Of a DNA stretch of 64,000 bases, positions 53,737-62,207 are shown piece by piece; the first letter of the stretch is position 1, and each line of letters begins with the position of its first letter. The DNA is from CAVQXR01 sp963717955. Its GTDB lineage: Bacteria > Actinomycetota > Thermoleophilia > Gaiellales > Gaiellaceae. The translations under genes and the position numbers were made by a program. The stretch lies in NCBI GenBank assembly GCA_963717955.1, contig CAVQXR010000001.1, positions 558,001-622,000 on the forward strand. The letters run 5' to 3'. The notes beneath the pieces were generated by a model. That model was not told the origin of the DNA, did no database searches, and saw nothing but the letters and a program-made list of their open reading frames with translations.

Positions 53737-56592
53737 GTGCGCCGTTACCACCTGATCATCCTCCTGGTCGTCGGGCTGCTCGGCGCCGTGGCGGCACTGG
53801 CGGTGACCAGGAGCCCGGTGCTCGGGCTGGACCTCCAAGGCGGGCTCGAGATCGTGCTCGAGGCCGAAGCGCCGCCGGGCGAGGAGGTGACGCAGGACGC
53901 GCTCGACCGCTCCGTCACGATCATCCGCAACCGGATCGACCGGCTCGGTGTGTCCGAGCCCGAGATCCGGACGCAGGGTGAGACCCAGGTCGTCGTCGAG
54001 CTCGCCGGCGTCGACGATCCGGAGCGCGCCGCGGCGCTCATCGGCAAGACCGCCGAGCTGCAGTTCTACGACCTCGAGGGCGACGCGCAGCCGCCGTCGG
54101 TCGACTCGTCCCGTCTCCAGGTCATCCCCTCGAGCAAGCTCTACCCGCTGCTGAAGCTGCTCCAGCCCCAGGTCGAGAGCGACGGCGCCTCCGCCTGGTA
54201 TCTCTACGGCAAGGACAAGCGTCTCCTCGCGGGCCCCGAGGAGACGCAGGAGGAGATCCTCGCGACGCAGCCCGGCGGCGAGGCACCCGAGGGATCGGAG
54301 TTCCTCGGCGTCCCGAAGGGGATGATCATCCTCAGCTGCGGGCCACCGGAGTCGATCTTCTGTCCCGGCGTCGGGGTCGAGCCGACGCAGGACTACTACT
54401 ACGCGTTCTCCTACCGTCCGACCGACGCTGCCGATCCCGTGCCCGAGCTCACCGGGCGCGACCTCGAGCTCCGTGGAACGCGTTCGGACTTCGACCAGTC
54501 CGGGCAGGCGGTCGTGCTGCTGCAGTTCACCGACGAGGGCCAGGACAAGTTCCACGGGATCACCCGCGAGCTCGCCGAGCGCGGCGTCGTGCAGACCCAG
54601 ACCTACGGGACGGGGGAGGACCTGTTCCAGCACTTCGCGATCGTCCTCGACGGGAAGATCATCACGTCGCCGTTCATCGACTTCAATCAGAACCCGGACG
54701 GGATCGCGGGCAACGCCCAGATCACGGGCCTGCGCTCCGACCAGGAGGCGTCGGACCTCGCGCTCGTCCTCCAGACCGGCGCCCTGCCGCTCGAGTTCGA
54801 GCAGTTGAGCCGGACGGTCGTCTCGGCGACGCTCGGTGAGGACTCCCTCAGGGAGGCCGTCATCGCCGCGATCGGCGGCCTGCTCGCCGTCGCGCTGTTC
54901 CTGCTGATCGTCTACCGGTTCCTCGGCATCATCGCGATCGTCGGGCTCGGGATCTACGGGGCCCTGCTCTACGGCGCGCTGCTGCTCTTCAACGTGACGC
55001 TGACCCTTCCCGGATTCGCCGGCCTGATCCTCACGATCGGCGTCGCGGCCGACGCGAACATCGTCATCTTCGAGCGGATCAAGGAGGAGGTGCGGGCCGG
55101 GAAGTCCGTCAGGGCGTCCATCACCTCGGGATATCGCAAGGGGTTCTCGACGATCGTCGACGCGAACGTCGTGACGATGATCACCGCGTTCATCCTCTTT
55201 GCGGTCGCGACGGCGGGCGTCAAGGGCTTCGCGCTCATGCTGCTGATCGGCACCCTGCTCTCGATGTTCACCGCCGTCGCCGCGACCCGGGCGATGCTCG
55301 GCGTCCTCTCCGGCTTCCGCTGGTTCGACAACCCGGCGTTCATGGGCGCGACGGCGAAGCCCGTCCCGGGCTGGCAGAAGGTCGACTTCATGGGCAAGCG
55401 ACGGCTCTGGTTCGCGGTCTCCGCGACGGTGGTCCTGATCGGCCTCGCCTCGCTGGCCTGGCAGGGCCTCAACCTCGGCATCGACTTCGAGGGCGGCACG
55501 CAGTTCGGCTTCAAGACCCCTCAGCCGACCTCGGTGGAGGAGGTGCGAGCCGTCGCGGCCGACGTCGTCGGCGCCGACGCGGTCGTCCAGGGGCGCGGGC
55601 AGGGTGACGGCGACCGCTTCACCGAGTTCCAGATTCGCACGGAGTCCCTGCAGGTGAACGAGGGCGCGGCGCTCACCGTCGCGCTCACCGAGGAGCTCCA
55701 GGCCGAGTCGGTCGGCTCGAACACCGTCACCGGGAGCTTCAGCGGGCAGATCCTGCGCAACGCGATCCTCGCCGTCTGCGTGTCGCTGCTCCTGATCTTC
55801 CTCTACGTCTGGCTGCGATTCGGCTGGCGGTTCAGTGTCCCGGTGATGATCGCGCTCGTCCACGACATCTTCATCACGCTCGGTATCTATTCCCTCGTCC
55901 AGGCGGAGGTGTCGACGGCCACCGTCGCTGCCGTGCTGACGATCCTCGGCTACTCGATCTACGACACGATCATCATCTTCGACCGGGTGCGCGAGAACAT
56001 CCCGCTCATGCGCCATTCGAGCTTCGCGGCGATCGCGAACCAGTCGATCTGGGAGACGATCCGCCGGTCGCTGGCGACGACATTGATCACGACGCTGCCG
56101 GTCATCTCCCTGCTGATATTCGGCGGCGACACGCTGAAGGACTTCGCGCTCGCCCTGCTCGTCGGCATCGTCTCCGGCGCCTACTCGACCATCTTCATCG
56201 CGACGCCGGCGTTGACGATGATCATGGAGCGCGAGCCAGAGTTCGCTCGCCGTCGCGGCACCGCCGCCGAGGACGTCTACGACAAGGACGGCGAGCGCGT
56301 GCCGGCCCCGGAGCCGGCGGTAGCCGCCGGCGGGTTGTCGCGTCGTGTGAGCGGCGCGCTCGCCACGGTCGGTGCCGGCCGCAGCGCGAAGGGCGGCCCG
56401 TCGCCGGACGAGGACGTTCCCGCCGTCGCATCCGCGTCGGGGGAGGAGCCTGCGGCCGCGCCCGGCGACGGGCGCGGCGAGCCCGCCGAGGTGACGCCTG
56501 CCGGCCAGGCGCCGCCGCCGGCCGACCCGGCCGCGCGGCGCGAGGCGCGGCGACAGCGACGCCGGACGAGGCCACATGGACGAGCACGCTGA
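53737..56592 (+). CDS. secDF: Fused SecD-SecF preprotein translocase subunit
   Basis: SecDF uses the proton gradient to pull exported proteins out. The 951-residue protein carries both halves in one chain. SecD half: first helix, GLDLQGGLEIVLEAEAP, a P1 periplasmic domain that has an insertion of about 90 residues (about 120-215), and helices with RFLGIIAIVGLGIYG. SecF half: GIDFEGGTQFGFKT near residue 580, then VPVMIALVHDIFITLGIYSL and SIYDTIIIFDRVREN. The C-terminal 110 residues are a Pro/Ala/Arg-rich tail. The stop overlaps the next ORF. Confidence 0.95.
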   Translation: MRRYHLIILLVVGLLGAVAALAVTRSPVLGLDLQGGLEIVLEAEAPPGEEVTQDALDRSVTIIRNRIDRLGVSEPEIRTQGETQVVVELAGVDDPERAAALIGKTAELQFYDLEGDAQPPSVDSSRLQVIPSSKLYPLLKLLQPQVESDGASAWYLYGKDKRLLAGPEETQEEILATQPGGEAPEGSEFLGVPKGMIILSCGPPESIFCPGVGVEPTQDYYYAFSYRPTDAADPVPELTGRDLELRGTRSDFDQSGQAVVLLQFTDEGQDKFHGITRELAERGVVQTQTYGTGEDLFQHFAIVLDGKIITSPFIDFNQNPDGIAGNAQITGLRSDQEASDLALVLQTGALPLEFEQLSRTVVSATLGEDSLREAVIAAIGGLLAVALFLLIVYRFLGIIAIVGLGIYGALLYGALLLFNVTLTLPGFAGLILTIGVAADANIVIFERIKEEVRAGKSVRASITSGYRKGFSTIVDANVVTMITAFILFAVATAGVKGFALMLLIGTLLSMFTAVAATRAMLGVLSGFRWFDNPAFMGATAKPVPGWQKVDFMGKRRLWFAVSATVVLIGLASLAWQGLNLGIDFEGGTQFGFKTPQPTSVEEVRAVAADVVGADAVVQGRGQGDGDRFTEFQIRTESLQVNEGAALTVALTEELQAESVGSNTVTGSFSGQILRNAILAVCVSLLLIFLYVWLRFGWRFSVPVMIALVHDIFITLGIYSLVQAEVSTATVAAVLTILGYSIYDTIIIFDRVRENIPLMRHSSFAAIANQSIWETIRRSLATTLITTLPVISLLIFGGDTLKDFALALLVGIVSGAYSTIFIATPALTMIMEREPEFARRRGTAAEDVYDKDGERVPAPEPAVAAGGLSRRVSGALATVGAGRSAKGGPSPDEDVPAVASASGEEPAAAPGDGRGEPAEVTPAGQAPPPADPAARREARRQRRRTRPHGRAR

Positions 56593-56965
56593 CGGCCCAC
56601 CGACCGGGGACGAGGCAGGCGAGCTCCGCGAGGACGCCGCGTCGCCCGAGCAGCAGGCGCGCCCGCTCACCGGCGGGGAGATCGCCGATCTCCTCGACCG
56701 TCTCGTCGCTGCCGGGGTCGGAGCGCTCGGCGCCACGGCCCAGAGGGCCGAGAGCATCGTCGGTGGCGCCGGGGGGCCGCGCCGGCTCGGCGAGCGCGCG
56801 ACGTCCGCCCTGGCGGACTTCCTGGACGACCTCGGGCTCGTCAAGCGGGAGCGCTTCGACGAGCTGGAGCTGAAAGTCGCCCAGCACGAGCACCGGCTGC
56901 GGCTGCTCGAGGAGCGCCCCGCCGCCGGGGGCGACCGGGAACCCGAGGCCCCGTCCGATTCCTGA
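56576..56965 (+). CDS. Hypothetical acidic protein with C-terminal coiled coil (129 aa)
   Basis: Starts within the secDF tail (17-nt overlap). It has an acidic disordered N-terminus, an amphipathic segment (GGEIADLLDRLVAAGVGALG) and a coiled coil (FDELELKVAQHEHRLRLLEE). Phasin-like overall character; no family assigned. Coupled to secDF by overlap and therefore possibly co-expressed with it. Confidence 0.55.
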   Translation: MDEHADGPPTGDEAGELREDAASPEQQARPLTGGEIADLLDRLVAAGVGALGATAQRAESIVGGAGGPRRLGERATSALADFLDDLGLVKRERFDELELKVAQHEHRLRLLEERPAAGGDREPEAPSDS

Positions 56966-56982
56966 CCGGGCCCGTGCCCCCC

Positions 56983-56988
56983 TAGACT
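56983..56988 (+). promoter_or_regulatory. -10 box TAGACT
   Basis: Seven nt before ATG 56996. Confidence 0.5.
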
Positions 56989-56995
56989 GGGCGGC

Positions 56996-58654
56996 ATGAG
57001 CACGCGGCCGGCCGTCCGGCAGCTCGGGCGCCTCTCGGAGATCGGGCAGGTCGCGGCCCGCCACGGCTTCGGGTACCTGTTCGAGCGGCGGCGGTTCGAC
57101 CTCCGCCCGTGGCGCCTGTCCGAGGAGGAGCGAGACCGTGCCGTCGAGGGCTCGGCCCGGGGTGAGCGCCTGCGCGAGACGCTCGACGAGCTCGGGCCCA
57201 CCTGGGTGAAGTTCGGCCAGCTGCTGTCGACGCGCCCGGATGTCGTGCCGCCCGACATCGTGCACGAGCTGCGCAAGCTGCAGGACGACGTCCGGCCGTT
57301 TCCGTTCGAGGAGGTCGAGCGAGTGATCGATGACGAGCTCGGGCTGACGATCGACCGGGCATTCCTCGAGTTCGAGCCCGAGCCGATCGCGGCCGCGTCG
57401 ATCGGCCAGGTGCATCGTGCGGTGCTCCCGGACGGGCGGGCGGTGGCGGTGAAGGTGCAGCGTCCGAACGCGCCTCGGCAGATCGACGCCGATCTCGACC
57501 TGATGTACCAGGCTGCACGGTTCGTCCGCTCGCGCGTGCAGGCGCTGCGCTTCGTCGACACCGTCGCGCTCGTCGACGAGTTCGGGCGGTCGATCCGCGC
57601 AGAGCTCGACTACGGGGCGGAGGCCCGCAATGCCGAGCGGTTCCGGCGCAACTTCGCCGGCGATCCCGGCGTGCTCGTTCCCGCGGTGATCCAGGACTAC
57701 AGCGGCGCGCGGGTTCTCTCGCTCGAGCTGCTGGACGGCGTCCAGCTCGGCAACGTCCCCGTCGCGGAGCGTTCGATCGAGGAGCGGCGGCGGCTCGCGT
57801 ACCGGATCGCGGAGGTCTGGATGACGATGATCTTCCGCCACGGCTTCTTCCACGGCGACCCGCATCCGGCGAACATCATGGTGCTCGCCGACGATCGCGT
57901 CGGCCTCGTCGACTTCGGGCAGGCGGGAAAGCTCGGCGCCGACGACATGACCAAGCTCACCCGCCTGTTCATCGACGCGGCGCGGGAGAACGTGGACGCG
58001 CTGCCTCGCCGGCTCGCCGACCTCGGCGTGTACTACCCGCGCGAGCGTGAGCGCGAGTTCCGCAACGAGCTGCGCGAGGTGTACGAGCGGTACTACGGCA
58101 CGCAGCTGAACGAGATCGACCCGGTAGCACTCCTCCGCGAGGCGCTCGGGATCATCTACCGGATGAATCTGACGCTTCCGTCCCGCTTCGTGATGCTCGA
58201 CAAGGCGATCGTGACTCTCGCCGCCGTCGGGATGGAGATCTATCCCGACTTCAACGTCTTCGAGGTGGCGCGGCCGTATGCCCGGGAGCTCATGCTCGAG
58301 CGCTTCGCGCCCGGGCGGCTCGTGACGTCGACGACGCGGGAGGCGCGGCGCCTCGGTGCGGTCATCGCGCAGGCGCCGTATCAGGTCTCGGACGTGCTCG
58401 AGGAGGTCCGCGACGGCCAGCTCGAGATCGGGGTCCGGCCGCAGGGGCTCGACGATCTCGTCCACAACCTCGACCGGATCATGAACCGCCTCGTCGTCGC
58501 CCTCGTCGCGGCCGCGGGAGTGGTCGGCTCGGCGATCCTCGCCTCCCGGGGCGCGTCCGGCTGGGCGCAGACGCTCGCGATCGCGGGCTTCGCCCTGTCG
58601 TTCCTGCTCGGCGCCTGGGTCGCCTGGGGTGTCGTGAAGTCGGGGAGGCTCTGA
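56996..58654 (+). CDS. ABC1/UbiB-family atypical kinase
   Basis: The 552-residue protein has the UbiB signatures: KxGQ-type motif in TWVKFGQLLSTRPDVVP, the A-rich nucleotide loop EPIAAASIGQVHRA, VAVKVQRP, and the catalytic GDPHPANIMVLADDRVGLVD with FGQAGKLG. Two C-terminal hydrophobic helices (LVVALVAAAGVVGSAILAS, LAIAGFALSFLLGAWVAW) anchor it to the membrane. Such proteins support quinone or lipid biosynthesis; the exact role here is not clear. Confidence 0.92.
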   Translation: MSTRPAVRQLGRLSEIGQVAARHGFGYLFERRRFDLRPWRLSEEERDRAVEGSARGERLRETLDELGPTWVKFGQLLSTRPDVVPPDIVHELRKLQDDVRPFPFEEVERVIDDELGLTIDRAFLEFEPEPIAAASIGQVHRAVLPDGRAVAVKVQRPNAPRQIDADLDLMYQAARFVRSRVQALRFVDTVALVDEFGRSIRAELDYGAEARNAERFRRNFAGDPGVLVPAVIQDYSGARVLSLELLDGVQLGNVPVAERSIEERRRLAYRIAEVWMTMIFRHGFFHGDPHPANIMVLADDRVGLVDFGQAGKLGADDMTKLTRLFIDAARENVDALPRRLADLGVYYPREREREFRNELREVYERYYGTQLNEIDPVALLREALGIIYRMNLTLPSRFVMLDKAIVTLAAVGMEIYPDFNVFEVARPYARELMLERFAPGRLVTSTTREARRLGAVIAQAPYQVSDVLEEVRDGQLEIGVRPQGLDDLVHNLDRIMNRLVVALVAAAGVVGSAILASRGASGWAQTLAIAGFALSFLLGAWVAWGVVKSGRL

Positions 58655-59087
58655 GGGCCTGCTCCGCGAGCGGGCCGCGCCTTCGGTTCCCCGGGGCGGG
58701 CCGGCCGTAGCGTCGGCGTCACCTCGGGCGAGCCGGGCCCGGCCGCCGAAGGCGACGACGATGCCGATGCTGTTGCAGGGCCGGTAGCCCTGTCGATGAG
58801 GGGAGCGATGGGTGCCGGAGCGGGGCCCTCCGGCGGACCGTTCAGTCCGCGGCCGAGGCGCTCGAGCCGGAGTCGACGACCACTTCCCGGAGGGCGGCAA
58901 CCGGACCTGTCTGAGGGTGGTCACCATGGAGGGCTCCTGGATCTCGAGCCCGCCATGACGGAAGGAGCTTCCGAGCCTGCCTCGGCTGCCCGCTCGACGC
59001 CGAGGTCGGCGCCCGGGGATGAGGCGACGCTGCCGCGAGGGCCCTCGCGGGCGGTCTCGGGCGCGCGAGCTTCTCGTTGATATCGAA
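58655..59087. other. 433-nt gap between convergent genes with hairpins
   Basis: Holds no convincing ORF, although a 94-codon frame (58796-59080) and an antisense one exist. Two local hairpins are visible: CAGGGC-CGGTA-GCCCTG at about 58777-58793 and GCGGAC-CGTTCA-GTCCGC at about 58834-58851. The unusual length for a convergent gap leaves room for a small RNA; nothing named is recognised. Confidence 0.35.
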
Positions 59088-59492
59088 CTACGTGATCGTC
59101 AGCACGAGGTTCGCCGTCTGCCCGTCCTGCTCCAGCGTGAGGACGACGTGGGCGGCGCGAAGGTGGTCGGTCGCCTCGGAGACGTACAGCTCCGCGTGGA
59201 CGTCGCCGAGCCCGTCGAGGGCGTCCGTCGAGACGGCAGGGCCGAGGGCCGTGCCCTCGAGGTAGCCGGCGCCTTGCATCGTGATCGAGAACCGCTGGCC
59301 GTTCGCTTCGCCCGTCGCGACCAGGCTGAACCCCAGCGACTCGATCGTCTCCATCGGCGCGGCCGCTTGCTCGAGCGTCTCCTTTGCGGCCGCCGCGTCC
59401 TCGGCTGAAGTGCCAGGCAGCGAGGGGCAGCCCGCCACTGCCACCGCTGCGAGGAAGGCGAGAAGGGCGGTTACCGAGCGCCGGAGCCTCAC
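59088..59492 (-). CDS. Lipoprotein, LprG/LppX-like
   Basis: The 134-residue product has a signal peptide ending in a lipobox (LAFLAAVAVAGC), then AKETLEQAAAPMETIESLGF and FSITMQGAGYLEGTALGP, a short form of the LppX_LprAFG fold that carries lipids or glycolipids through the actinobacterial envelope. It is shorter than typical LprG (about 200 residues), so the pocket may be reduced. Confidence 0.72.
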   Translation of the reverse strand: MRLRRSVTALLAFLAAVAVAGCPSLPGTSAEDAAAAKETLEQAAAPMETIESLGFSLVATGEANGQRFSITMQGAGYLEGTALGPAVSTDALDGLGDVHAELYVSEATDHLRAAHVVLTLEQDGQTANLVLTIT

Positions 59493-59629
59493 CCGGTCCG
59501 TAGCGGCCGAGGCCCCCGGGCGCGGCGACCCTCCATCGAGGGATCGGGACGGGTCTCCCTCGGCCGGCTGTCGAGCGGTTGTGACGGTCTCGCCGGAAAG
59601 GACATCTGGAGTCCGGCGCCGTCGGTTGG

Positions 59630-59635
59630 TAGCGT
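59630..59635 (+). promoter_or_regulatory. -10 box TAGCGT
   Basis: Six nt before ATG 59642. Confidence 0.45.
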
Positions 59636-59641
59636 CGAGCC

Positions 59642-60349
59642 ATGCACCGCGAATCGGTCCTGCTCGTCGAGGACGAGCCGGCGGCCCGGACGTATCTCGA
59701 GCGCCAGCTCGCGGACGACGGATTCGACGTCGTCTGCGCCGACCACGGTGCGCGGGCGCTGGACATCCTCGAGCTGTCCGACCCGGACCTCGTCCTGCTC
59801 GGCGTCGTCTTGCCCGATTCGTCAGGGTTCGAGGTTTGCAGGCGGCTGCGCGAGGGCGAGCCGGGCCGGATCTGGAACCGTGACATCCCGGTGATCATGG
59901 TGAGCGAGCGCGCGGACCCGGTGGATCGGGTCCGAGGATTCCAGCGGGGCGCCGACGACTACGTCGTGCGGCCGTTCGTGTACGAGGAGCTCCTCGCCCG
60001 AATGCGTGCCGTGCTGCGCCGGGCAAGCGGCGGCCCCCGCCTCGACCGGATGCGGGTCGGGCCGCTCGAGATCGACCGGCGCGCGCGAACCGTTCGGGTG
60101 GGCGGGCTCGCGGTCGATCTCGCGGCGAAGGAGTACGAGCTGCTCGTCGCGCTCGCCACCGATCCCGAGCGCGTGTTCCGCAAGGAGGAGCTCCTCCGGG
60201 ACGTCTGGGGCTTCCGGAGCCTCGGACGCACGAGGACGCTCGACTCCCATGCGAGCCGTCTCCGACGCAAGCTGACGATGGCCGGGGAGGAGCGGTACGT
60301 GCTGAACGTCTGGGGTGTCGGCTACCGGCTGGTCGCGCCCGAGACGTAG
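59642..60349 (+). CDS. OmpR-family regulator with degenerate receiver
   Basis: The 235-residue protein has a receiver-like domain (VLLVEDEPAARTYLERQL) and a winged helix (FRKEELLRDVWGFRSLGRTR, LDSHASRLRRKL, VWGVGYRL). The phospho-acceptor position holds Gly54 (DLVLLGVVLPDSSGFEV) instead of Asp, and the signature Lys is Arg110 (DDYVVRPF); the acidic pair and Ser88 remain. It cannot be phosphorylated in the usual way, so it is probably an atypical, phosphorylation-independent regulator. No kinase adjoins it. Confidence 0.88.
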   Translation: MHRESVLLVEDEPAARTYLERQLADDGFDVVCADHGARALDILELSDPDLVLLGVVLPDSSGFEVCRRLREGEPGRIWNRDIPVIMVSERADPVDRVRGFQRGADDYVVRPFVYEELLARMRAVLRRASGGPRLDRMRVGPLEIDRRARTVRVGGLAVDLAAKEYELLVALATDPERVFRKEELLRDVWGFRSLGRTRTLDSHASRLRRKLTMAGEERYVLNVWGVGYRLVAPET

Positions 60350-60570
60350 AGCTGCCGGCGCAGGGCGAGCGCCGCGGAAGGCGCAGGGGCCTTCACGTCG
60401 GCCCATGTCAGGGTCGCCCCTTCCGGGACGCGGCGGCTCACACGGAGCCCGCCGGCGAGCCCGATCGGAAGCCCGACGAGCTCCCGCGCCCGGGCGGCCG
60501 ACACAAGGGTGCCGCAGACGGTCGCGCCGCCCTCGCCGTCGAGCGTCTCGCCGGGCTCGGAGCGTGGCAC
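60322..60570 (-). pseudogene. SAF-domain remnant of a larger oxidoreductase
   Basis: The frame from GTG 60570 to the TAG at 60322 reads GETLDGEGGATVCGTLVSAA then LVGLPIGLAGGLRVSRRVPE, EGATLTWADVK, the end of homoserine-dehydrogenase-like NAD(P) oxidoreductases with a SAF domain. About 350 N-terminal residues of such proteins are absent: the sequence upstream is the divergent deacetylase gene. It overlaps the regulator's 3' end by 28 nt. A 5'-truncated gene is the simplest reading; a stand-alone SAF protein of 82 residues is the alternative. Confidence 0.6.
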
Positions 60571-60655
60571 GATGGTAGCGATGGCCCGCGTGCTCAGGGA
60601 CTGCACCGGATCGACGCGGCACCGACGTCGGCGGCGTGCCCCGCGCCACGATCCG

Positions 60656-61984
60656 ATGGCGCGGGGCCTTGCCGCGGGACGGCGAGCCCTCGTTGAGTCG
60701 CTCGCACTCATGGCGGCTCTGCTCGCGGTGGCCGGGACGGCGGCGGGCGCCCCGCCGCCCCTGTCGCTCACGGTCCCACCCGCCTTCAGCCCGAACGGCG
60801 ACGGGGTCAAGGACGTCCTGCGAATCAGGGTCGAGCTCGGCGCACCGGCCATCGTGACCGGCGTCGTGCTGGCTCCCGACGGCAGCCCGGCCGCGACCTT
60901 CGCCGATGGAGTGGATCCCGCCATCGGCGAGACCACGCTGCGGTGGGACGGGACCGCGGCGGGCGGCGGCGTCGCTACCGACGGCCTCTACCGGATCGTC
61001 GTCACGGCCGCCGCGGAAGGCGCCGAGCCGGTCTTCGCGGACACGACCGTCCGGCTCGACACGAAGGCGCCGGCGCTCCGCTGGATCTCGATGCCGGCCC
61101 GTATTGGCACGGGCCCGCTCGTCACCCGCTTCCGGCTGGCGGATGCGAGCGGCGGCGCCGTGGTCACGTTGGTCGCCGGGGCGCCGGGCGGGCACGGGTC
61201 GCCGCGCGGGGACCGCGAGCTCGACGCGGGCGTGCAGCGCGTCGGCTGGCAGCTGCGCTCCGCGGGCAGCGCGCGGGTCTTCCCCGGCGCGTACCGGGTC
61301 TTGCTGCGGTCGGTCGACCAGGCCGGAAACGAGGGGCGGTCGTCGGCGCGGCCGCTGCTCGTGACCTACGCGGTGCCAACCCGGGTGATCCGTCGGGTCG
61401 ACGACGCGGGTCGGCGGGTGGCTCTCACCTTCGACGACTGCAACGACGGAGCGGCCTGGGCGAGGATCCTCGCCACGCTCTCGGCGCGTGGAGCGTCGGC
61501 GACCTTCTTCTGCCTCGGATCGCAGATCACGCGTCATGCCGGTCAGGCGCGTCGGACGCTGCACGACGGCCACGCGATCGGCAACCACTCCTGGAACCAT
61601 GCGCTGCTCCCGAGACTGACGACCGCCCAGGTGCGCAGCGACACCGAACGTGCGACCGCGGCGTGGTGGCGGCTCGCGAGGGTTGCGCCGATGCCCTTCT
61701 ACCGGCCTCCGTACGGTGCCTACGACGGCGCGTCGCTCGCGGGGATCGGAGCGGCCGGGTTCCGGAACGTGGTCATGTGGGACGTCGACCCCCAGGACTG
61801 GCGTCGACCGGGCGCCGGCACGATCGCCGCCCGGGCCCTGGGCCCCGCGCGGAGCGGCAGTATCATCCTGCTCCATGTGCTTCCGCAGACCGCGGACGCC
61901 CTCCCGGCGATCCTCGACGGGCTCCGCGCCCACGGGCTGCGCTCCGTCAGCCTGACGGGGCTGCTCGCCGCGCCTGGCGGCTGA
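60656..61984 (+). CDS. Secreted polysaccharide deacetylase with FlgD-like domain
   Basis: The 442-residue product (ATG 60656) has a signal peptide (ESLALMAALLAVAGTAAGA), an Ig-like/FlgD module (FSPNGDGVKDVLRIRVEL, TLRWDGTAAGGGVATDGLYR) and a second beta domain, then a NodB/CE4 catalytic domain: MT1 VALTFDDCNDG, MT2 GNHSWNHALL (two His) and MT3 YRPPYGAYD, ending MWDVDPQDW. It would deacetylate peptidoglycan or an exopolysaccharide. Earlier in-frame ATGs (60572, 60581) cannot be excluded but overlap the SAF remnant. Confidence 0.87.
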   Translation: MARGLAAGRRALVESLALMAALLAVAGTAAGAPPPLSLTVPPAFSPNGDGVKDVLRIRVELGAPAIVTGVVLAPDGSPAATFADGVDPAIGETTLRWDGTAAGGGVATDGLYRIVVTAAAEGAEPVFADTTVRLDTKAPALRWISMPARIGTGPLVTRFRLADASGGAVVTLVAGAPGGHGSPRGDRELDAGVQRVGWQLRSAGSARVFPGAYRVLLRSVDQAGNEGRSSARPLLVTYAVPTRVIRRVDDAGRRVALTFDDCNDGAAWARILATLSARGASATFFCLGSQITRHAGQARRTLHDGHAIGNHSWNHALLPRLTTAQVRSDTERATAAWWRLARVAPMPFYRPPYGAYDGASLAGIGAAGFRNVVMWDVDPQDWRRPGAGTIAARALGPARSGSIILLHVLPQTADALPAILDGLRAHGLRSVSLTGLLAAPGG

Positions 61985-62050
61985 TCACGGCGCGCACGGC
62001 GCTCGGCCGACCGGTAGCAACGCGCCCCCGGGACGGCAGCGCCACGAGCC

Positions 62051-62077
62051 GCGGAACGCCCGCGGCCGGGGTTCCGC
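62051..62077. terminator. Hairpin between convergent genes
   Basis: Stem GCGGAAC (62051-62057)/GTTCCGC (62071-62077), 13-nt GC-rich loop, in the 223-nt gap between the deacetylase and the DNA glycosylase genes. No U-run; termination inferred. Confidence 0.4.
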
Positions 62078-62207
62078 CTCGCGACCACCGACCGCTCGGC
62101 AGACCCTGCCCAAAGGTGGGGGACCCTCCTCCCGCTACCAGATTACCGGGACGCGACGCGCGAAACCGTGCCGATTCGTGCCGACTGTGTGCCCGATCGG
62201 TGACCCT

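Noticed and set aside
53227..57561. 1444-codon open frame on the minus strand, and similar long antisense frames (2323-5130, 56222-58927, 5386-8334)
   Set aside because: These are shadows of GC-rich genes on the other strand; they show no domains and their composition is R/P/A-rich noise.
58770..58930. SAM- or c-di-GMP-type riboswitch
   Set aside because: Some GGCAACCGG-like sequence is present, but the conserved core and order of stems are missing, and both flanking genes point inwards.
60509..60655. Earlier starts of the polysaccharide deacetylase
   Set aside because: They would put a basic non-hydrophobic stretch before the signal peptide and overlap the SAF remnant; ATG 60656 gives a clean signal sequence.
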